Program-made: the position numbers and the translations under genes
In this document: piece after piece, positions 8,905-17,094 of the stretch
How the letters are laid out: each line of letters opens with the position of its first letter
How positions within the stretch are numbered: the stretch's first letter is position 1
Assembly (NCBI GenBank): GCA_910579505.1
Contig: CAJTTZ010000003.1
Location: 277,166-341,165 of the forward strand
From: an uncultured Lachnospiraceae bacterium
GTDB lineage: Bacteria > Bacillota > Clostridia > Lachnospirales > Lachnospiraceae
Length of the DNA stretch: 64,000 nt
Direction: 5' to 3'
The notes under the pieces: generated by a model
Told to the model about the DNA's origin: nothing
Databases searched by the model: none
The model's input: the letters and a program-made list of their open reading frames with translations, nothing else

Positions 8905-11049
8905 ATGGCGCAGGGAAAGATTTTTTCGGATGAATCGTATTATACAAACAGGGAGCTGAGCTGGCTGCTCTTTAATGAGCGGGTGCTGGCGGAGGCGAGA
9001 GATAAGCATCTGCCGCTGTTTGAGCGGTTGAAATTCCTAAGCATCACGGCGTCTAATCTGGACGAGTTTTTCATGGTGCGGGTGGCATCTCTCAAGGATA
9101 TGGTAAACGCGGGATATAAGAAACGGGACATTGCGGGCATGACGGCCACGGAGCAGCTCGTGCGGGTGAATGAAAAGACGCATCAGCTTGTGAACCAGCA
9201 GTACAACACTTACAACCGTTCCCTTCTGCCGCAGCTTTCGGCGAACGGGCTGCGTATTATTACCCACCATGAGGACCTGACTAAGGAGGAGGCGGCATAT
9301 GTGGACAGCTATTTCACGGACAATGTCTATCCTGTCCTCACGCCCATGGCGGTGGATTCCTCCCGTCCGTTTCCGCTGATCCGCAATAAGTCCCTGAATC
9401 TGGGGGCGCTGATGACGAAGAAAAACGGCGACGGGGAGTTGGAGTTTGCCACGGTGCAGGTTCCAAGCGTCCTCTCACGTCTTGTGGAGATTCCCTCGGA
9501 GGAGGGGAGACGCCTGATACTCCTTGAGGAAGTGATCGAGCGCAATATACACAAACTATTCTTAAATTACGATATTGTATGTACCTATCCTTTCCGCATT
9601 ATGAGGAATGCGGACCTGACGATTGAAGAGGAGGAGGCGGAGGACCTCCTGCAGGAGATCGAGAAGCAGCTCAAAAAGAGACAGTGGGGACAGGTGATCC
9701 GTCTGGAGGTGGAGGAAGGCATTGACAGCCGTCTCCTCAAGCTGATCCGGGAGGAGCTGGCGATTCCGAAGGAGGATATTTACGCCATCGGCGGGCCGTT
9801 AGACCTCACCTTTCTGATGAAACTGTATGGGGTGGAAGGGTTTGACCATTTGAAGGAGAACAGTTATCTGCCTCCCCAGATGGTGCCGGAGCTTCCTGAG
9901 GATGCGGATGTGTTTGCGAAGATCAGGGAGGGCGATATCCTGATGCACCACCCGTACCAGAGTTTTGAGCCGGTTGTGCGCTTTATCAGGCAGGCGGCAA
10001 GGGACCCTGAAGTTTTGGCGATCAAGCAGACCCTTTACCGCGTCAGCGGCAATTCCCCCATCATTGCGGCTTTGGAACAGGCGGCGGAAAACGGCAAGCA
10101 GGTTTCCGTGCTCGTGGAGTTAAAAGCGAGATTTGACGAGGAAAATAACATTGTGTGGGCGAAGAAACTGGAGAAGGCGGGCTGTCACGTCATTTACGGG
10201 CTGGTCGGGCTTAAAACCCACAGTAAAATAACACTTGTTGTCAGAAGAGAGGAGAACGGCATCCGCCGGTATGTCCATCTTGGAACGGGCAATTACAACG
10301 ATTCCACGGCGAAGCTGTACACGGATATCGGTTATTTCACCTGTTCGGAAATGATAGGGGAAGACGCGACGGCGGTGTTTAACATGCTTTCCGGGTATTC
10401 GGAGCCAAGGAGCTGGAACCGGCTTTCCCTGGCGCCCCACTGGCTTAAGGACAGGTTTATTCACCTGATTGCCAGGGAGAAAACCCATGCCGAGTCTGGG
10501 CGGCCGGCAAGAATCATTGCCAAGATGAACGCGCTCTGCGATAAGGATGTGATCGAGGCACTTTACGAGGCGAGCGCGGCGGGGGTAAAGATCGACCTGA
10601 TTATCCGCGGTATCTGCTGTCTGCGGGTGGGGATTGAGGGCGTCAGCGAGAATATTACGGTGCGTTCCATTGTAGGAAACTTTCTGGAGCATGCAAGGAT
10701 TTTCTACTTTGAAAACGACGGCAAGCCGGAATATTACTGTGCAAGCGCTGACTGGATGCCGAGAAACCTAGAGCGCCGGGTGGAGATCCTTTTCCCGATT
10801 GAGAAGCCGGCTTTGCAGGAGAAGCTGAAAAACATTCTGGAATGCCAGCTCAAAGATTCGGTGAAGGCTTCTGTTCTGCAGCCTGACGGTACGTACGTGA
10901 AGGTGGATAAGCGCGGGAAGGAAGTGTTCAACGCCCAGCTTGCGTTTGGCAAAGAGGCGAAGGCGGCTGCGAAGGAGAAGGCCGGAACCGTGCACAAGAG
11001 GGTGTTTATCCCTAAGATGCACCACGACCAAAGTGAGAAGAACTTCTAA
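8905..11049 (+). CDS. ppk1: Polyphosphate kinase 1
   Basis: Reversibly polymerises the terminal phosphate of ATP into polyphosphate. About 714 residues, the usual PPK1 size, with the N-terminal motif NRELSWLLFNERVL. The two phospholipase-D-like catalytic domains contain the presumed phospho-histidine region GLKTHSKITLVVRR, then HLGTGNYND and ASADWMPRNLERRVE. AAAGGAGG at 8887-8894 fits the ATG at 8905 better than the ATG at 8875, which lies inside ppx. Ppx and Ppk together form a synthesis/degradation pair. Confidence 0.95.
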   Translation: MAQGKIFSDESYYTNRELSWLLFNERVLAEARDKHLPLFERLKFLSITASNLDEFFMVRVASLKDMVNAGYKKRDIAGMTATEQLVRVNEKTHQLVNQQYNTYNRSLLPQLSANGLRIITHHEDLTKEEAAYVDSYFTDNVYPVLTPMAVDSSRPFPLIRNKSLNLGALMTKKNGDGELEFATVQVPSVLSRLVEIPSEEGRRLILLEEVIERNIHKLFLNYDIVCTYPFRIMRNADLTIEEEEAEDLLQEIEKQLKKRQWGQVIRLEVEEGIDSRLLKLIREELAIPKEDIYAIGGPLDLTFLMKLYGVEGFDHLKENSYLPPQMVPELPEDADVFAKIREGDILMHHPYQSFEPVVRFIRQAARDPEVLAIKQTLYRVSGNSPIIAALEQAAENGKQVSVLVELKARFDEENNIVWAKKLEKAGCHVIYGLVGLKTHSKITLVVRREENGIRRYVHLGTGNYNDSTAKLYTDIGYFTCSEMIGEDATAVFNMLSGYSEPRSWNRLSLAPHWLKDRFIHLIAREKTHAESGRPARIIAKMNALCDKDVIEALYEASAAGVKIDLIIRGICCLRVGIEGVSENITVRSIVGNFLEHARIFYFENDGKPEYYCASADWMPRNLERRVEILFPIEKPALQEKLKNILECQLKDSVKASVLQPDGTYVKVDKRGKEVFNAQLAFGKEAKAAAKEKAGTVHKRVFIPKMHHDQSEKNF

Positions 11050-11077
11050 AGACGTCCCGCCATAGGACGGGACGCCA
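11034..11077. repeat. Palindromic intergenic repeat, second module, after ppk1
   Basis: GTGAGAAGAACTTCT overlaps the ppk1 stop region, followed by CGTCCCG (11053-11059) pairing with CGGGACG (11068-11074). The copy at 32955 has CGTTTCG/CGAAACG in the same place. Confidence 0.65.
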
Positions 11078-11101
11078 AGTTTTTGAAAGGAATGAAAACA
11101 T

Positions 11102-11689
11102 ATGAAAATTTATCTTGCCTCGGCGTCGCCGAGGCGGAAAGAGCTTTTAAAGCAAGTGGGGATTTCCTTCAAGGTCGTGCCGAGCATGGTGGAGGAGATG
11201 GTCACGAAAGAAATGCCGAATGAAGTGGTGGAAGAATTGTCCTACCAGAAGGCGGTGGATGTCTGCGGCAGGCTTGCCGGAGAGGGAAAAGAGGATTTTG
11301 TCGTGATCGGCGCGGACACGGTGGTGAGCGCATGGGGAAAAATCCTCGGCAAACCTGTAGACAAGACGGATGCGGCGCGCATGTTAAAGGAATTGCAGGG
11401 CGGAAGCCATCAGGTTTATACAGGTGTGACACTTGCATGGAAATATAAGGATATGCCGCCCATGTACGCCACTTTTTCCGAGTGTACGGACGTGACCATG
11501 TATGCCATGACTGACGAGGAGATCCAAAGGTACGTGGACAGCGGGGAACCCATGGACAAGGCGGGCGCGTATGCGATTCAGGGGCTGTGCGCCGCGCATA
11601 TTCAGGGTATCTGCGGGGATTATAACAATGTGGTCGGACTGCCGGTAGGGCGGCTCTGTCAGGAACTCAAGAGACGGGGGCTGGTCTGA
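11102..11689 (+). CDS. maf: Maf-family nucleotide pyrophosphatase
   Basis: A house-cleaning enzyme that hydrolyses non-canonical nucleoside triphosphates (dTTP/UTP or modified nucleotides) to monophosphates. The 195 residues begin with LASASPRRKELLKQVGI, the Maf signature, and contain VIGADTVVSAWGKILGKP and GAYAIQG. The exact substrate class cannot be decided here. The gene before it is ppk1, with a palindromic repeat unit in the 50-base gap. Confidence 0.94.
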   Translation: MKIYLASASPRRKELLKQVGISFKVVPSMVEEMVTKEMPNEVVEELSYQKAVDVCGRLAGEGKEDFVVIGADTVVSAWGKILGKPVDKTDAARMLKELQGGSHQVYTGVTLAWKYKDMPPMYATFSECTDVTMYAMTDEEIQRYVDSGEPMDKAGAYAIQGLCAAHIQGICGDYNNVVGLPVGRLCQELKRRGLV

Positions 11690-11755
11690 GGCGCATGCCT
11701 GTGCCGGATTACAGGTAATATTATGTAAACTATAAGATATAGGGAGGGATCGTTT

Positions 11756-12013
11756 GTGTTTGACGAGAAAGTAGTACAGTGTTTTTTGGAGAATCAGCTG
11801 CAGCTTTATCCTGAGAAGGTAGCCGAGACTTACGAGGAGGCGGAGAACTTCTTGGAAGAGTGTATGGCGGTTGTGGTGGATTCCGTCAGGGAAGTGTGGG
11901 AGTTTTTTGAGGAGGAAGGCGTAGATATGGAAGGCGCCGACGAGGAAGGGATTCTGGAAGCGGACGAAGTGTTTGAAATTGGAGACGGAAGATATTTAAT
12001 TGTAGAGGGTTAA
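11756..12013 (+). CDS. Small acidic protein of unknown function
   Basis: An 85-residue, very acidic protein (many Glu/Asp, e.g. FFEEEGVDMEGADEEG) starting with GTG, with GGGAGGG about seven bases upstream. No membrane segment, signal peptide or recognised domain. It follows maf by 66 bases and ends overlapping the stop of the convergent HAD phosphatase gene, which argues it is a real gene tightly fitted in place. Function unknown. Confidence 0.7.
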   Translation: MFDEKVVQCFLENQLQLYPEKVAETYEEAENFLEECMAVVVDSVREVWEFFEEEGVDMEGADEEGILEADEVFEIGDGRYLIVEG

Positions 12014-12828
12014 TTTAGCAGCTTACGCATCATATCGGCGAGCCCATTCTGGTCGTTGTCAAGGTCTGTGACAACATCGGCGTGGGCTTTCACTTTGTCC
12101 GTGGCATTTTTCATGGCGATGCCGCAGCCTGCGGCTTCGAGCATGGAGATGTCGTTGTCCGCATCCCCGGCGGCGAAGGAGTCTGACACGGGAATCCCAA
12201 GATAATCGCAGAGGAAGAGCAGGGAACTGCCCTTGCCGGCGTTCCAGTCATAGAGCTCCAGATAGATATTGCTGGAATAGATGGTGCGTATCCGGCCATT
12301 GGCCCAGTCTGCAATTTTTTTTCGGAAAGTCTCCAGCTTATCATAGTTATGTAAACTAATCGCAAGCATTTTGCACGGTTCATCCGTGAGGGCGTCGCGC
12401 AGGTTTTGGGAAACCACCATAGGCAGATGGATTTTTCTGCGATAGTAACGGATTTCTTCGTCATCCGCAGGGGAGACGATGGCGTCGTCCACATCACTGT
12501 CGCGGTAAGTCTGGATATGGAGGGACAGTTCCTCCGCCTGTTCCTGTATATGGGAGACATAAGAGAGGGGAAGCCCGATTTTACGGATGGTGCGTTTGCT
12601 GTCGCAGTCGTAGACCCGGGCGCCGTTGGACGCGCTTAAAAAAATGCCGGGCTGATGTAACCCCGCCAGTTCCTTCACTTCCATAACGCTCATAAGGGGA
12701 CGGCCGGAGGAAAGAACCAGACGGTTTCCGTCCGCCAGAAATTCATCCAGAAAGGCTTTGGTTTCCGGGGAAACCTGACTCTGGCTGTTTAGGAGCGTGT
12801 CGTCTAAATCCGTGAACAGTATTTTCAT
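12010..12828 (-). CDS. Cof-type HAD-IIB phosphatase
   Basis: A 272-residue cytoplasmic phosphatase, probably acting on sugar phosphates or phosphorylated cofactors. Motif I is LFTDLDDTLLNS at the N-terminus with the nucleophile Asp, motif II LVLSSGRPL, and motif IV AAGDADNDISMLEAAG near the C-terminus. The IIB cap lies between. The substrate cannot be named from sequence. It is convergent with the preceding small acidic gene, with overlapping stops. Confidence 0.9.
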   Translation of the reverse strand: MKILFTDLDDTLLNSQSQVSPETKAFLDEFLADGNRLVLSSGRPLMSVMEVKELAGLHQPGIFLSASNGARVYDCDSKRTIRKIGLPLSYVSHIQEQAEELSLHIQTYRDSDVDDAIVSPADDEEIRYYRRKIHLPMVVSQNLRDALTDEPCKMLAISLHNYDKLETFRKKIADWANGRIRTIYSSNIYLELYDWNAGKGSSLLFLCDYLGIPVSDSFAAGDADNDISMLEAAGCGIAMKNATDKVKAHADVVTDLDNDQNGLADMMRKLLN

Positions 12829-12889
12829 AGAGAACCTCGATTCGTTACATGTGCGATTTATTACGCCTAAAATAGCGGGATGCCAATTA

Positions 12890-13759
12890 TTATATTCCGT
12901 GGGGCAGCGCCGCCTTTATCCGAAAAAGGACATCTTCCGGGATATACAGTTTGCCGTAACCTCGGCCAAGGTCCAGACCGGGCTTGTTAGCGCCGTGGAA
13001 ATCGGAGCCGCCGCTTACGAGAAGGTCGTATTTGTCCGCCAGTCTCCGCATGTCCCGCATATCCTGATTGCTGTAGGTGCTGTAGAAAACTTCGATTCCC
13101 ATAAGGCCGTCCGCTTTCAGGAAGGAGACCAGCGTTTCAAGCCTGTCGTTTCCCATATGGTAGAGGGGCGGGTGCGCCAGAATGGGGATACCGTCCGCTT
13201 TTAAGATCAGTTCCACCGCCTGGGAGGGCGTTACCTTTTCCCGCGGCACAAAGTATTTCGTATGGTCGCCAAGGTATTTGGCAAACGCGTCCTGCCTGCT
13301 TTTCACATATCCGTTCTCCAACAGGTAGGAAGCGTAGTGCGCTCTGGTGATGACAGCTTCGGGATACATGTCCTGCAGCTTTTCGTAGGTGATATCAATG
13401 CCTGCACCCTGTAGGTTTTCACACATTTTGATGTTTCGGTTGACGCGGGAGTCCACAAAGCCGCAAAGGGCGTTTTTAAACACATCCTTCGTATAGGAGA
13501 TATAGAGTCCCACAATGTGTACATCCTGATTTTCGTATTTTGTGGAAAACTCGATTCCCGGAACTACCTCCACGGAGGGAAGGCCGCGCCCTCTCAGGGC
13601 GGCCGCATGGGCCACCGCCTCGTCAAGCCCTTCTATGCTGTCGTGGTCCGTTATGGCCACGGCAGCCAGATTTTTTTCCACGGCATAATCCACCAGTTCC
13701 GCTGGCGTGTAACTGCCGTCCGATTTTGATGTGTGGGTGTGCAGGTCGATGGCTCTCAT
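12890..13759 (-). CDS. PHP-domain phosphoesterase
   Basis: A metal-dependent phosphoesterase of 289 residues. The PHP motifs are in order: DLHTHTSKSDGSYTPAELV, AITDHDSIEG, the PGIEFSTKY strand, a histidine in LAHPPLYH, and SGGSDFHG near the C-terminus. The arrangement resembles the YciV / nucleoside 3',5'-bisphosphate phosphatase group, so pAp hydrolysis or 5'-3' RNA trimming is a reasonable guess. It lies downstream of a palindromic repeat copy and is co-directional with the HAD gene. Confidence 0.88.
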   Translation of the reverse strand: MRAIDLHTHTSKSDGSYTPAELVDYAVEKNLAAVAITDHDSIEGLDEAVAHAAALRGRGLPSVEVVPGIEFSTKYENQDVHIVGLYISYTKDVFKNALCGFVDSRVNRNIKMCENLQGAGIDITYEKLQDMYPEAVITRAHYASYLLENGYVKSRQDAFAKYLGDHTKYFVPREKVTPSQAVELILKADGIPILAHPPLYHMGNDRLETLVSFLKADGLMGIEVFYSTYSNQDMRDMRRLADKYDLLVSGGSDFHGANKPGLDLGRGYGKLYIPEDVLFRIKAALPHGI

Positions 13760-13783
13760 ATTTTCCCTCTATTATTTATATAT

Positions 13784-13843
13784 TCATGCGGAGAATGCCG
13801 TATTTTGGGCATTCTCCTAAGTGAGACTTAGTACTTTTCACTT
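13784..13843. repeat. Palindromic intergenic repeat, inverted copy between ABC-F and PHP genes
   Basis: GGAGAATGCC (13790-13799) and GGCATTCTCC (13808-13817), followed by the inverse of GTGAAAAGTACTAAGT. Same module as at 5921 in the opposite direction. Confidence 0.75.
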
Positions 13844-15483
13844 TAATCGTCTTCTTCCTGACTGGCGGTACTGGTGTAAACGGTGCGCTTTCTCGCCATC
13901 TCATCGCTCTCCAGATACTCGTCGTAGGTGGTGATCTTGTCGATCAAAGTGCCGTCCGGCAGGATTTCCATAATGCGGTTTGCCGTGGTCTGTACCACCT
14001 GATGGTCGTGGCAGGAGAAAATCTCCACGCCCTTGAATTTCTTCATGCCTTCGTTTAGGGCTGTGATCGCCTCCATGTCAAGGTGGTTCGTCGGCTCGTC
14101 AAAGAGGAGGCAGTTAGCGCCGCTTATCATCATTTTGGAGAGAAGGCAGCGCACCTTCTCACCGCCGGAAAGCACCTTTACCTTTTTCACGCCGTCTTCG
14201 CCGGCAAACAGCATACGGCCCAGAAAGCCCCGCACATAGGTCACGTCTTTCACGGGAGAGTAGCCCATAAGCCAGTCGGTGATGGTGTAGTCGTTGGCGA
14301 ACTCCGCCGTGTTATCCTTCGGGAAATAGGCCTGGGAGGTGGTGACGCCCCACTTGTAGTTGCCTTCGTCCGGCTCCATCTCCCCCATAAGGATCTGGAG
14401 AAGCGTAGTTTTGGCCAGTTCGTTGCCGCCCACAAGGGCAATCTTGTCGTCGTGTCCCACGATGAAGGAAATATTGTCCAGTACCTTTTCGCCGTTAACG
14501 GTTTTGCTCAAACCTTCCACAGTGAGCACTTCGTTGCCGATCTCGCGCTCGGGGCGGAAGTCGATGTAAGGGTATTTGCGGCTGGAAGGACGGATGTCGT
14601 CCAGCTCGATTTTTTCAAGGGCGCGCTTTCTGGAAGTCGCCTGTTTGGATTTACTTGCGTTGGCGGAGAAGCGGGAGATAAATTCCTGCAGCTCCTTGAT
14701 CTGTTCCTCTTTCTTTTTGTTTGCCTCCTTGCGCTGCTTGATGATCAACTGGCTGGACTCGTACCAGAAATCATAGTTGCCGGCGTAGAGCTGGATTTTG
14801 CCGTAGTCGATATCAGCCGTGTGGGTGCAGACTTTATTGAGGAAGTAGCGGTCGTGGGAGACCACGATCACCGTATTCTCAAAATTTATCAGAAATTCTT
14901 CCAGCCATGCGATGGCGTCTAAGTCCAGATGGTTGGTGGGCTCGTCCAGAAGCAGGATATCGGGGTTGCCGAAAAGCGCCTTGGCAAGGAGCACCTTGAC
15001 TTTTTCATTGCCGTTTAAGTCTGCCATCTGACTGTAGTGCAGCTCCGTTCCGACACCGAGACCGTTAAGAAGCATGGCGGCGCTGCTCTCCGCGTCCCAG
15101 CCGTCCATCTCCGCAAACTCCGCTTCCAGTTCGCTTGCGCGGATGCCGTCCTCGTCGGAGAAATCTTCCTTGGCATAGATGGCATCCTTTTCTTTCATAA
15201 TCTGGTAGAGCCGCTCGTTGCCCATGATGACCGTGTCCATTACCGGGTAAGCGTCGTACTTAAAGTGATCCTGCTCAAGAACGGAGAGACGCTGGCCGGG
15301 TGTGATCGACACGTCGCCGCTTGTGGTGTCCAGAACGCCCGAAAGGATTTTTAAGAAGGTGGACTTTCCGGCGCCGTTTGCACCGATCAGCCCGTAGCAG
15401 TTGCCTTCGGTGAATTTGATGTTTACGTCCTCAAAGAGGGCTTTTTTTCCTACGCGTAAGGTTACGTTGTTTGCCTGTATCAT
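13843..15483 (-). CDS. ABC-F family ATPase
   Basis: A soluble protein with two ATPase domains and no membrane segment, expected to act on ribosomes. The first domain has GANGAGKST and LLLDEPTNHLD. A charged linker (~residues 240-310, KQRKEANKKKEEQIKELQ) follows. The second domain has LSGGEKVRCLLSKM and LLFDEPTNHLD. Two departures stand out: the second P-loop reads GGNELAKTT (Ala where Gly is expected), and the first signature reads LNGNEKVK instead of LSGGQ. The 546 residues match the YkpA/YbiT-like branch. Whether it is a housekeeping translation factor or gives antibiotic protection cannot be told. Confidence 0.9.
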   Translation of the reverse strand: MIQANNVTLRVGKKALFEDVNIKFTEGNCYGLIGANGAGKSTFLKILSGVLDTTSGDVSITPGQRLSVLEQDHFKYDAYPVMDTVIMGNERLYQIMKEKDAIYAKEDFSDEDGIRASELEAEFAEMDGWDAESSAAMLLNGLGVGTELHYSQMADLNGNEKVKVLLAKALFGNPDILLLDEPTNHLDLDAIAWLEEFLINFENTVIVVSHDRYFLNKVCTHTADIDYGKIQLYAGNYDFWYESSQLIIKQRKEANKKKEEQIKELQEFISRFSANASKSKQATSRKRALEKIELDDIRPSSRKYPYIDFRPEREIGNEVLTVEGLSKTVNGEKVLDNISFIVGHDDKIALVGGNELAKTTLLQILMGEMEPDEGNYKWGVTTSQAYFPKDNTAEFANDYTITDWLMGYSPVKDVTYVRGFLGRMLFAGEDGVKKVKVLSGGEKVRCLLSKMMISGANCLLFDEPTNHLDMEAITALNEGMKKFKGVEIFSCHDHQVVQTTANRIMEILPDGTLIDKITTYDEYLESDEMARKRTVYTSTASQEEDD

Positions 15484-15758
15484 GTTACATCCTCATGTTT
15501 TCTGTATTTTTGCGTGTTTCGGTTACTCATATCATTATACATAAAAGGGATTTTTTTTCAATGGGGAATGTAGGTTTGCTTACTTTTTACGGCTGTCAAG
15601 CAAAAAATTCATAAGAATTTTGAAAAAGGAAGGGAGGGGTGGAGATGAAAGCAAAAGTTACAATATGCCGGCATGGCTTTTGTCCCACAGTGTAGAATCC
15701 TGCAGAAATGTGTGGTTTTGTTGCTCACCAATACCCGCAACAGGGAGGAGGTGTCTGC

Positions 15759-15857
15759 ATGGAGTTCTTCATCTCTTTTTTAGTTGCCGTTCTGGGCGGC
15801 GTAACTTGCCACTACGTTGTCAAATGGTTAGACGGTGATGATGGAAGCAACAACTAG
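15759..15857 (+). CDS. 32-residue membrane peptide, candidate type I toxin
   Basis: Reading from ATG 15759 gives MEFFISFLVAVLGGVTCHYV followed by VKWLDGDDGSNN and a TAG stop. One hydrophobic segment (residues 3-21) is followed by a short charged tail, the layout of Fst/TxpA-like type I toxins. GGGAGGAGG sits seven bases before the start. A strong hairpin lies 30 bases after the stop, and a convergent promoter fires towards it from 15979-16007. I recall similar tiny peptides as common in Clostridia, but no exact family is claimed. Toxicity is inference. Confidence 0.7.
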   Translation: MEFFISFLVAVLGGVTCHYVVKWLDGDDGSNN

Positions 15858-15887
15858 CCTAGTGGGTGCTTGACCACTATAAAAGAC

Positions 15888-15939
15888 AAGAAGAATCCCT
15901 CGACTGTACGCAACTACGGTCGGGGGATTCGCTTCTTTT
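15888..15939. terminator. Bidirectional hairpin between candidate toxin and antisense RNA
   Basis: GAATCCCTCGACTGTA at 15893-15908 pairs with TACGGTCGGGGGATTC at 15915-15930 (16 bp with two G-U pairs, six-base loop). CTTCTTTT follows on the plus side, and the minus strand reads TTCTTCTTGTCTTTT. It can end transcripts from both sides. Confidence 0.8.
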
Positions 15940-15972
15940 GTCCGCATGGACAACTCATCTCTTCTTTTGCCT
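15890..15972 (-). ncRNA. Putative antisense RNA (antitoxin) convergent to the toxin mRNA
   Basis: A promoter at 15979-16007 would start a leftward RNA near 15972. The RNA would run through the shared hairpin and so be complementary to the 3' untranslated part of the toxin transcript. This is the usual geometry of Fst/RNAII and TxpA/RatA systems. Both ends are estimated from promoter spacing and the hairpin, not measured. Confidence 0.5.
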
Positions 15973-15978
15973 ATCGGC

Positions 15979-16007
15979 ATTATAGCATATGCGAATTGAG
16001 AATGCAA
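15979..16007 (-). promoter_or_regulatory. Strong minus-strand promoter facing the candidate toxin
   Basis: On the minus strand: TTGCAT (plus 16002-16007), a 17-bp spacer, and a perfect TATAAT (plus 15979-15984) preceded by TGC, an extended -10. Confidence 0.7.
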
Positions 16008-16186
16008 TATTCAGCAGTTGATTTTATATGCCTACTCACTTTTTACCCACTTCTCAATACAATCCTATGCAATCAGATGAAACTTTTTGCCTTTCTGATT
16101 CGTATTACTTATATATAGAAGAAACGGCAATGGGCAGTGTCGCGTATACTGCCGGACGATGCGGGGGACAGAGGGGGGCGGATTCC

Positions 16187-17083
16187 ATGAGCGGATTTTT
16201 ATTTACGCCGATGACGCGGTTTTACGCGGAGGCATTACAGTATATGAAAAACGCGGGCGGCAAAACAGCGGGAAAGGCAGATGGCGGCGCGGTGGGCGGC
16301 ATGGGAGAAACCGCGGGCGATGCCGGCGCGGCGGGCAGCTTCGCGGGGGCGGTGCAGGAGAAAATTGCGCAGAAGGAGCAGGGTGCATTCCCCGGCTTGG
16401 CGGGGCAGACGGCGGGCGGTGTCTCAGGTGCGGGGGACCGTAACGAGCGTGCCGTACAGGCCATGTCCATGGATCAGTACAAGATGTATATTTACCAGAG
16501 GATATCGGCGCTTCCCACAAGCGCGACCCAGAAGTGGGACGCGGTGTCCGTCAATATTTCGGAGGAGGGATTTGCGGCGATGAAGGCGGATCCCGCTTAC
16601 GAGAAGTGGGTGCTCGATACGCTGCGGCAGGATTTCGCCTTTTACAATCCGTGGAGCGCCTATGCGGGCGGCAGTTACCGCGTGCACTATTTCGGCGCCA
16701 CGAAGGAGGAGTACCGGGGCGAGAGTTTCCAGATGGGATTCCGTAACGGCGGAAAGCACACGGATTCCTCCAAGAAAAAGAAACAGAAAAGCTTCTGGGA
16801 AAAGAGAGCTGAGCGGCATAAAATGTATATGGACCTGGCGACAAAGGCGTGGTACAAACGGGAGAATGAGCGGGAGTACCAGCAGAAGATTGCTCTTGGA
16901 CGAAAAGACGTGAGCAGCGCAATTCTCAGGCAGCAGGCGATAGAGCGCGCAACCGGGGAAAAAGTCGAGCTCGGCGTAAACCCCGATGTTCTTTCGGAAG
17001 CGGCCACAGAGCTTGCCCAGAATTATGTGTTCTTCAAGATACCGAGTGCACTGACCAACCCGAAGCCGAAAGTGGGGAAGTGA
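16187..17083 (+). CDS. Unrecognised protein with Gly/Ala-rich N-terminus
   Basis: Start at ATG 16187 (MSGFLFTPMTRF), with a G-rich stretch five bases before it; in-frame ATGs at 16130 and 16028 are possible, but the bases there look non-coding. About 298 residues: a low-complexity Gly/Ala segment (~20-75), then a conserved-looking block (MYIYQRISALPTSATQKWD to PAYEKWVLDTLRQDFAF). A Lys-rich helical region and a C-terminal tail follow. No membrane segment. The GC-rich, repetitive start suggests a linker. Similar proteins of unknown function may occur in Lachnospiraceae; no role is proposed. Confidence 0.6.
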   Translation: MSGFLFTPMTRFYAEALQYMKNAGGKTAGKADGGAVGGMGETAGDAGAAGSFAGAVQEKIAQKEQGAFPGLAGQTAGGVSGAGDRNERAVQAMSMDQYKMYIYQRISALPTSATQKWDAVSVNISEEGFAAMKADPAYEKWVLDTLRQDFAFYNPWSAYAGGSYRVHYFGATKEEYRGESFQMGFRNGGKHTDSSKKKKQKSFWEKRAERHKMYMDLATKAWYKRENEREYQQKIALGRKDVSSAILRQQAIERATGEKVELGVNPDVLSEAATELAQNYVFFKIPSALTNPKPKVGK

Positions 17084-17094
17084 CACGCTTAGGA

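Noticed and set aside
14083..14922. 279-residue plus-strand frame
   Set aside because: Opposite the ABC-F ATPase gene, whose motifs are certain.
15620..15838. 72-residue frame overlapping the candidate toxin
   Set aside because: No ribosome site and Cys/Ser/Arg-rich text; the 32-residue frame has the better start and a sensible protein.
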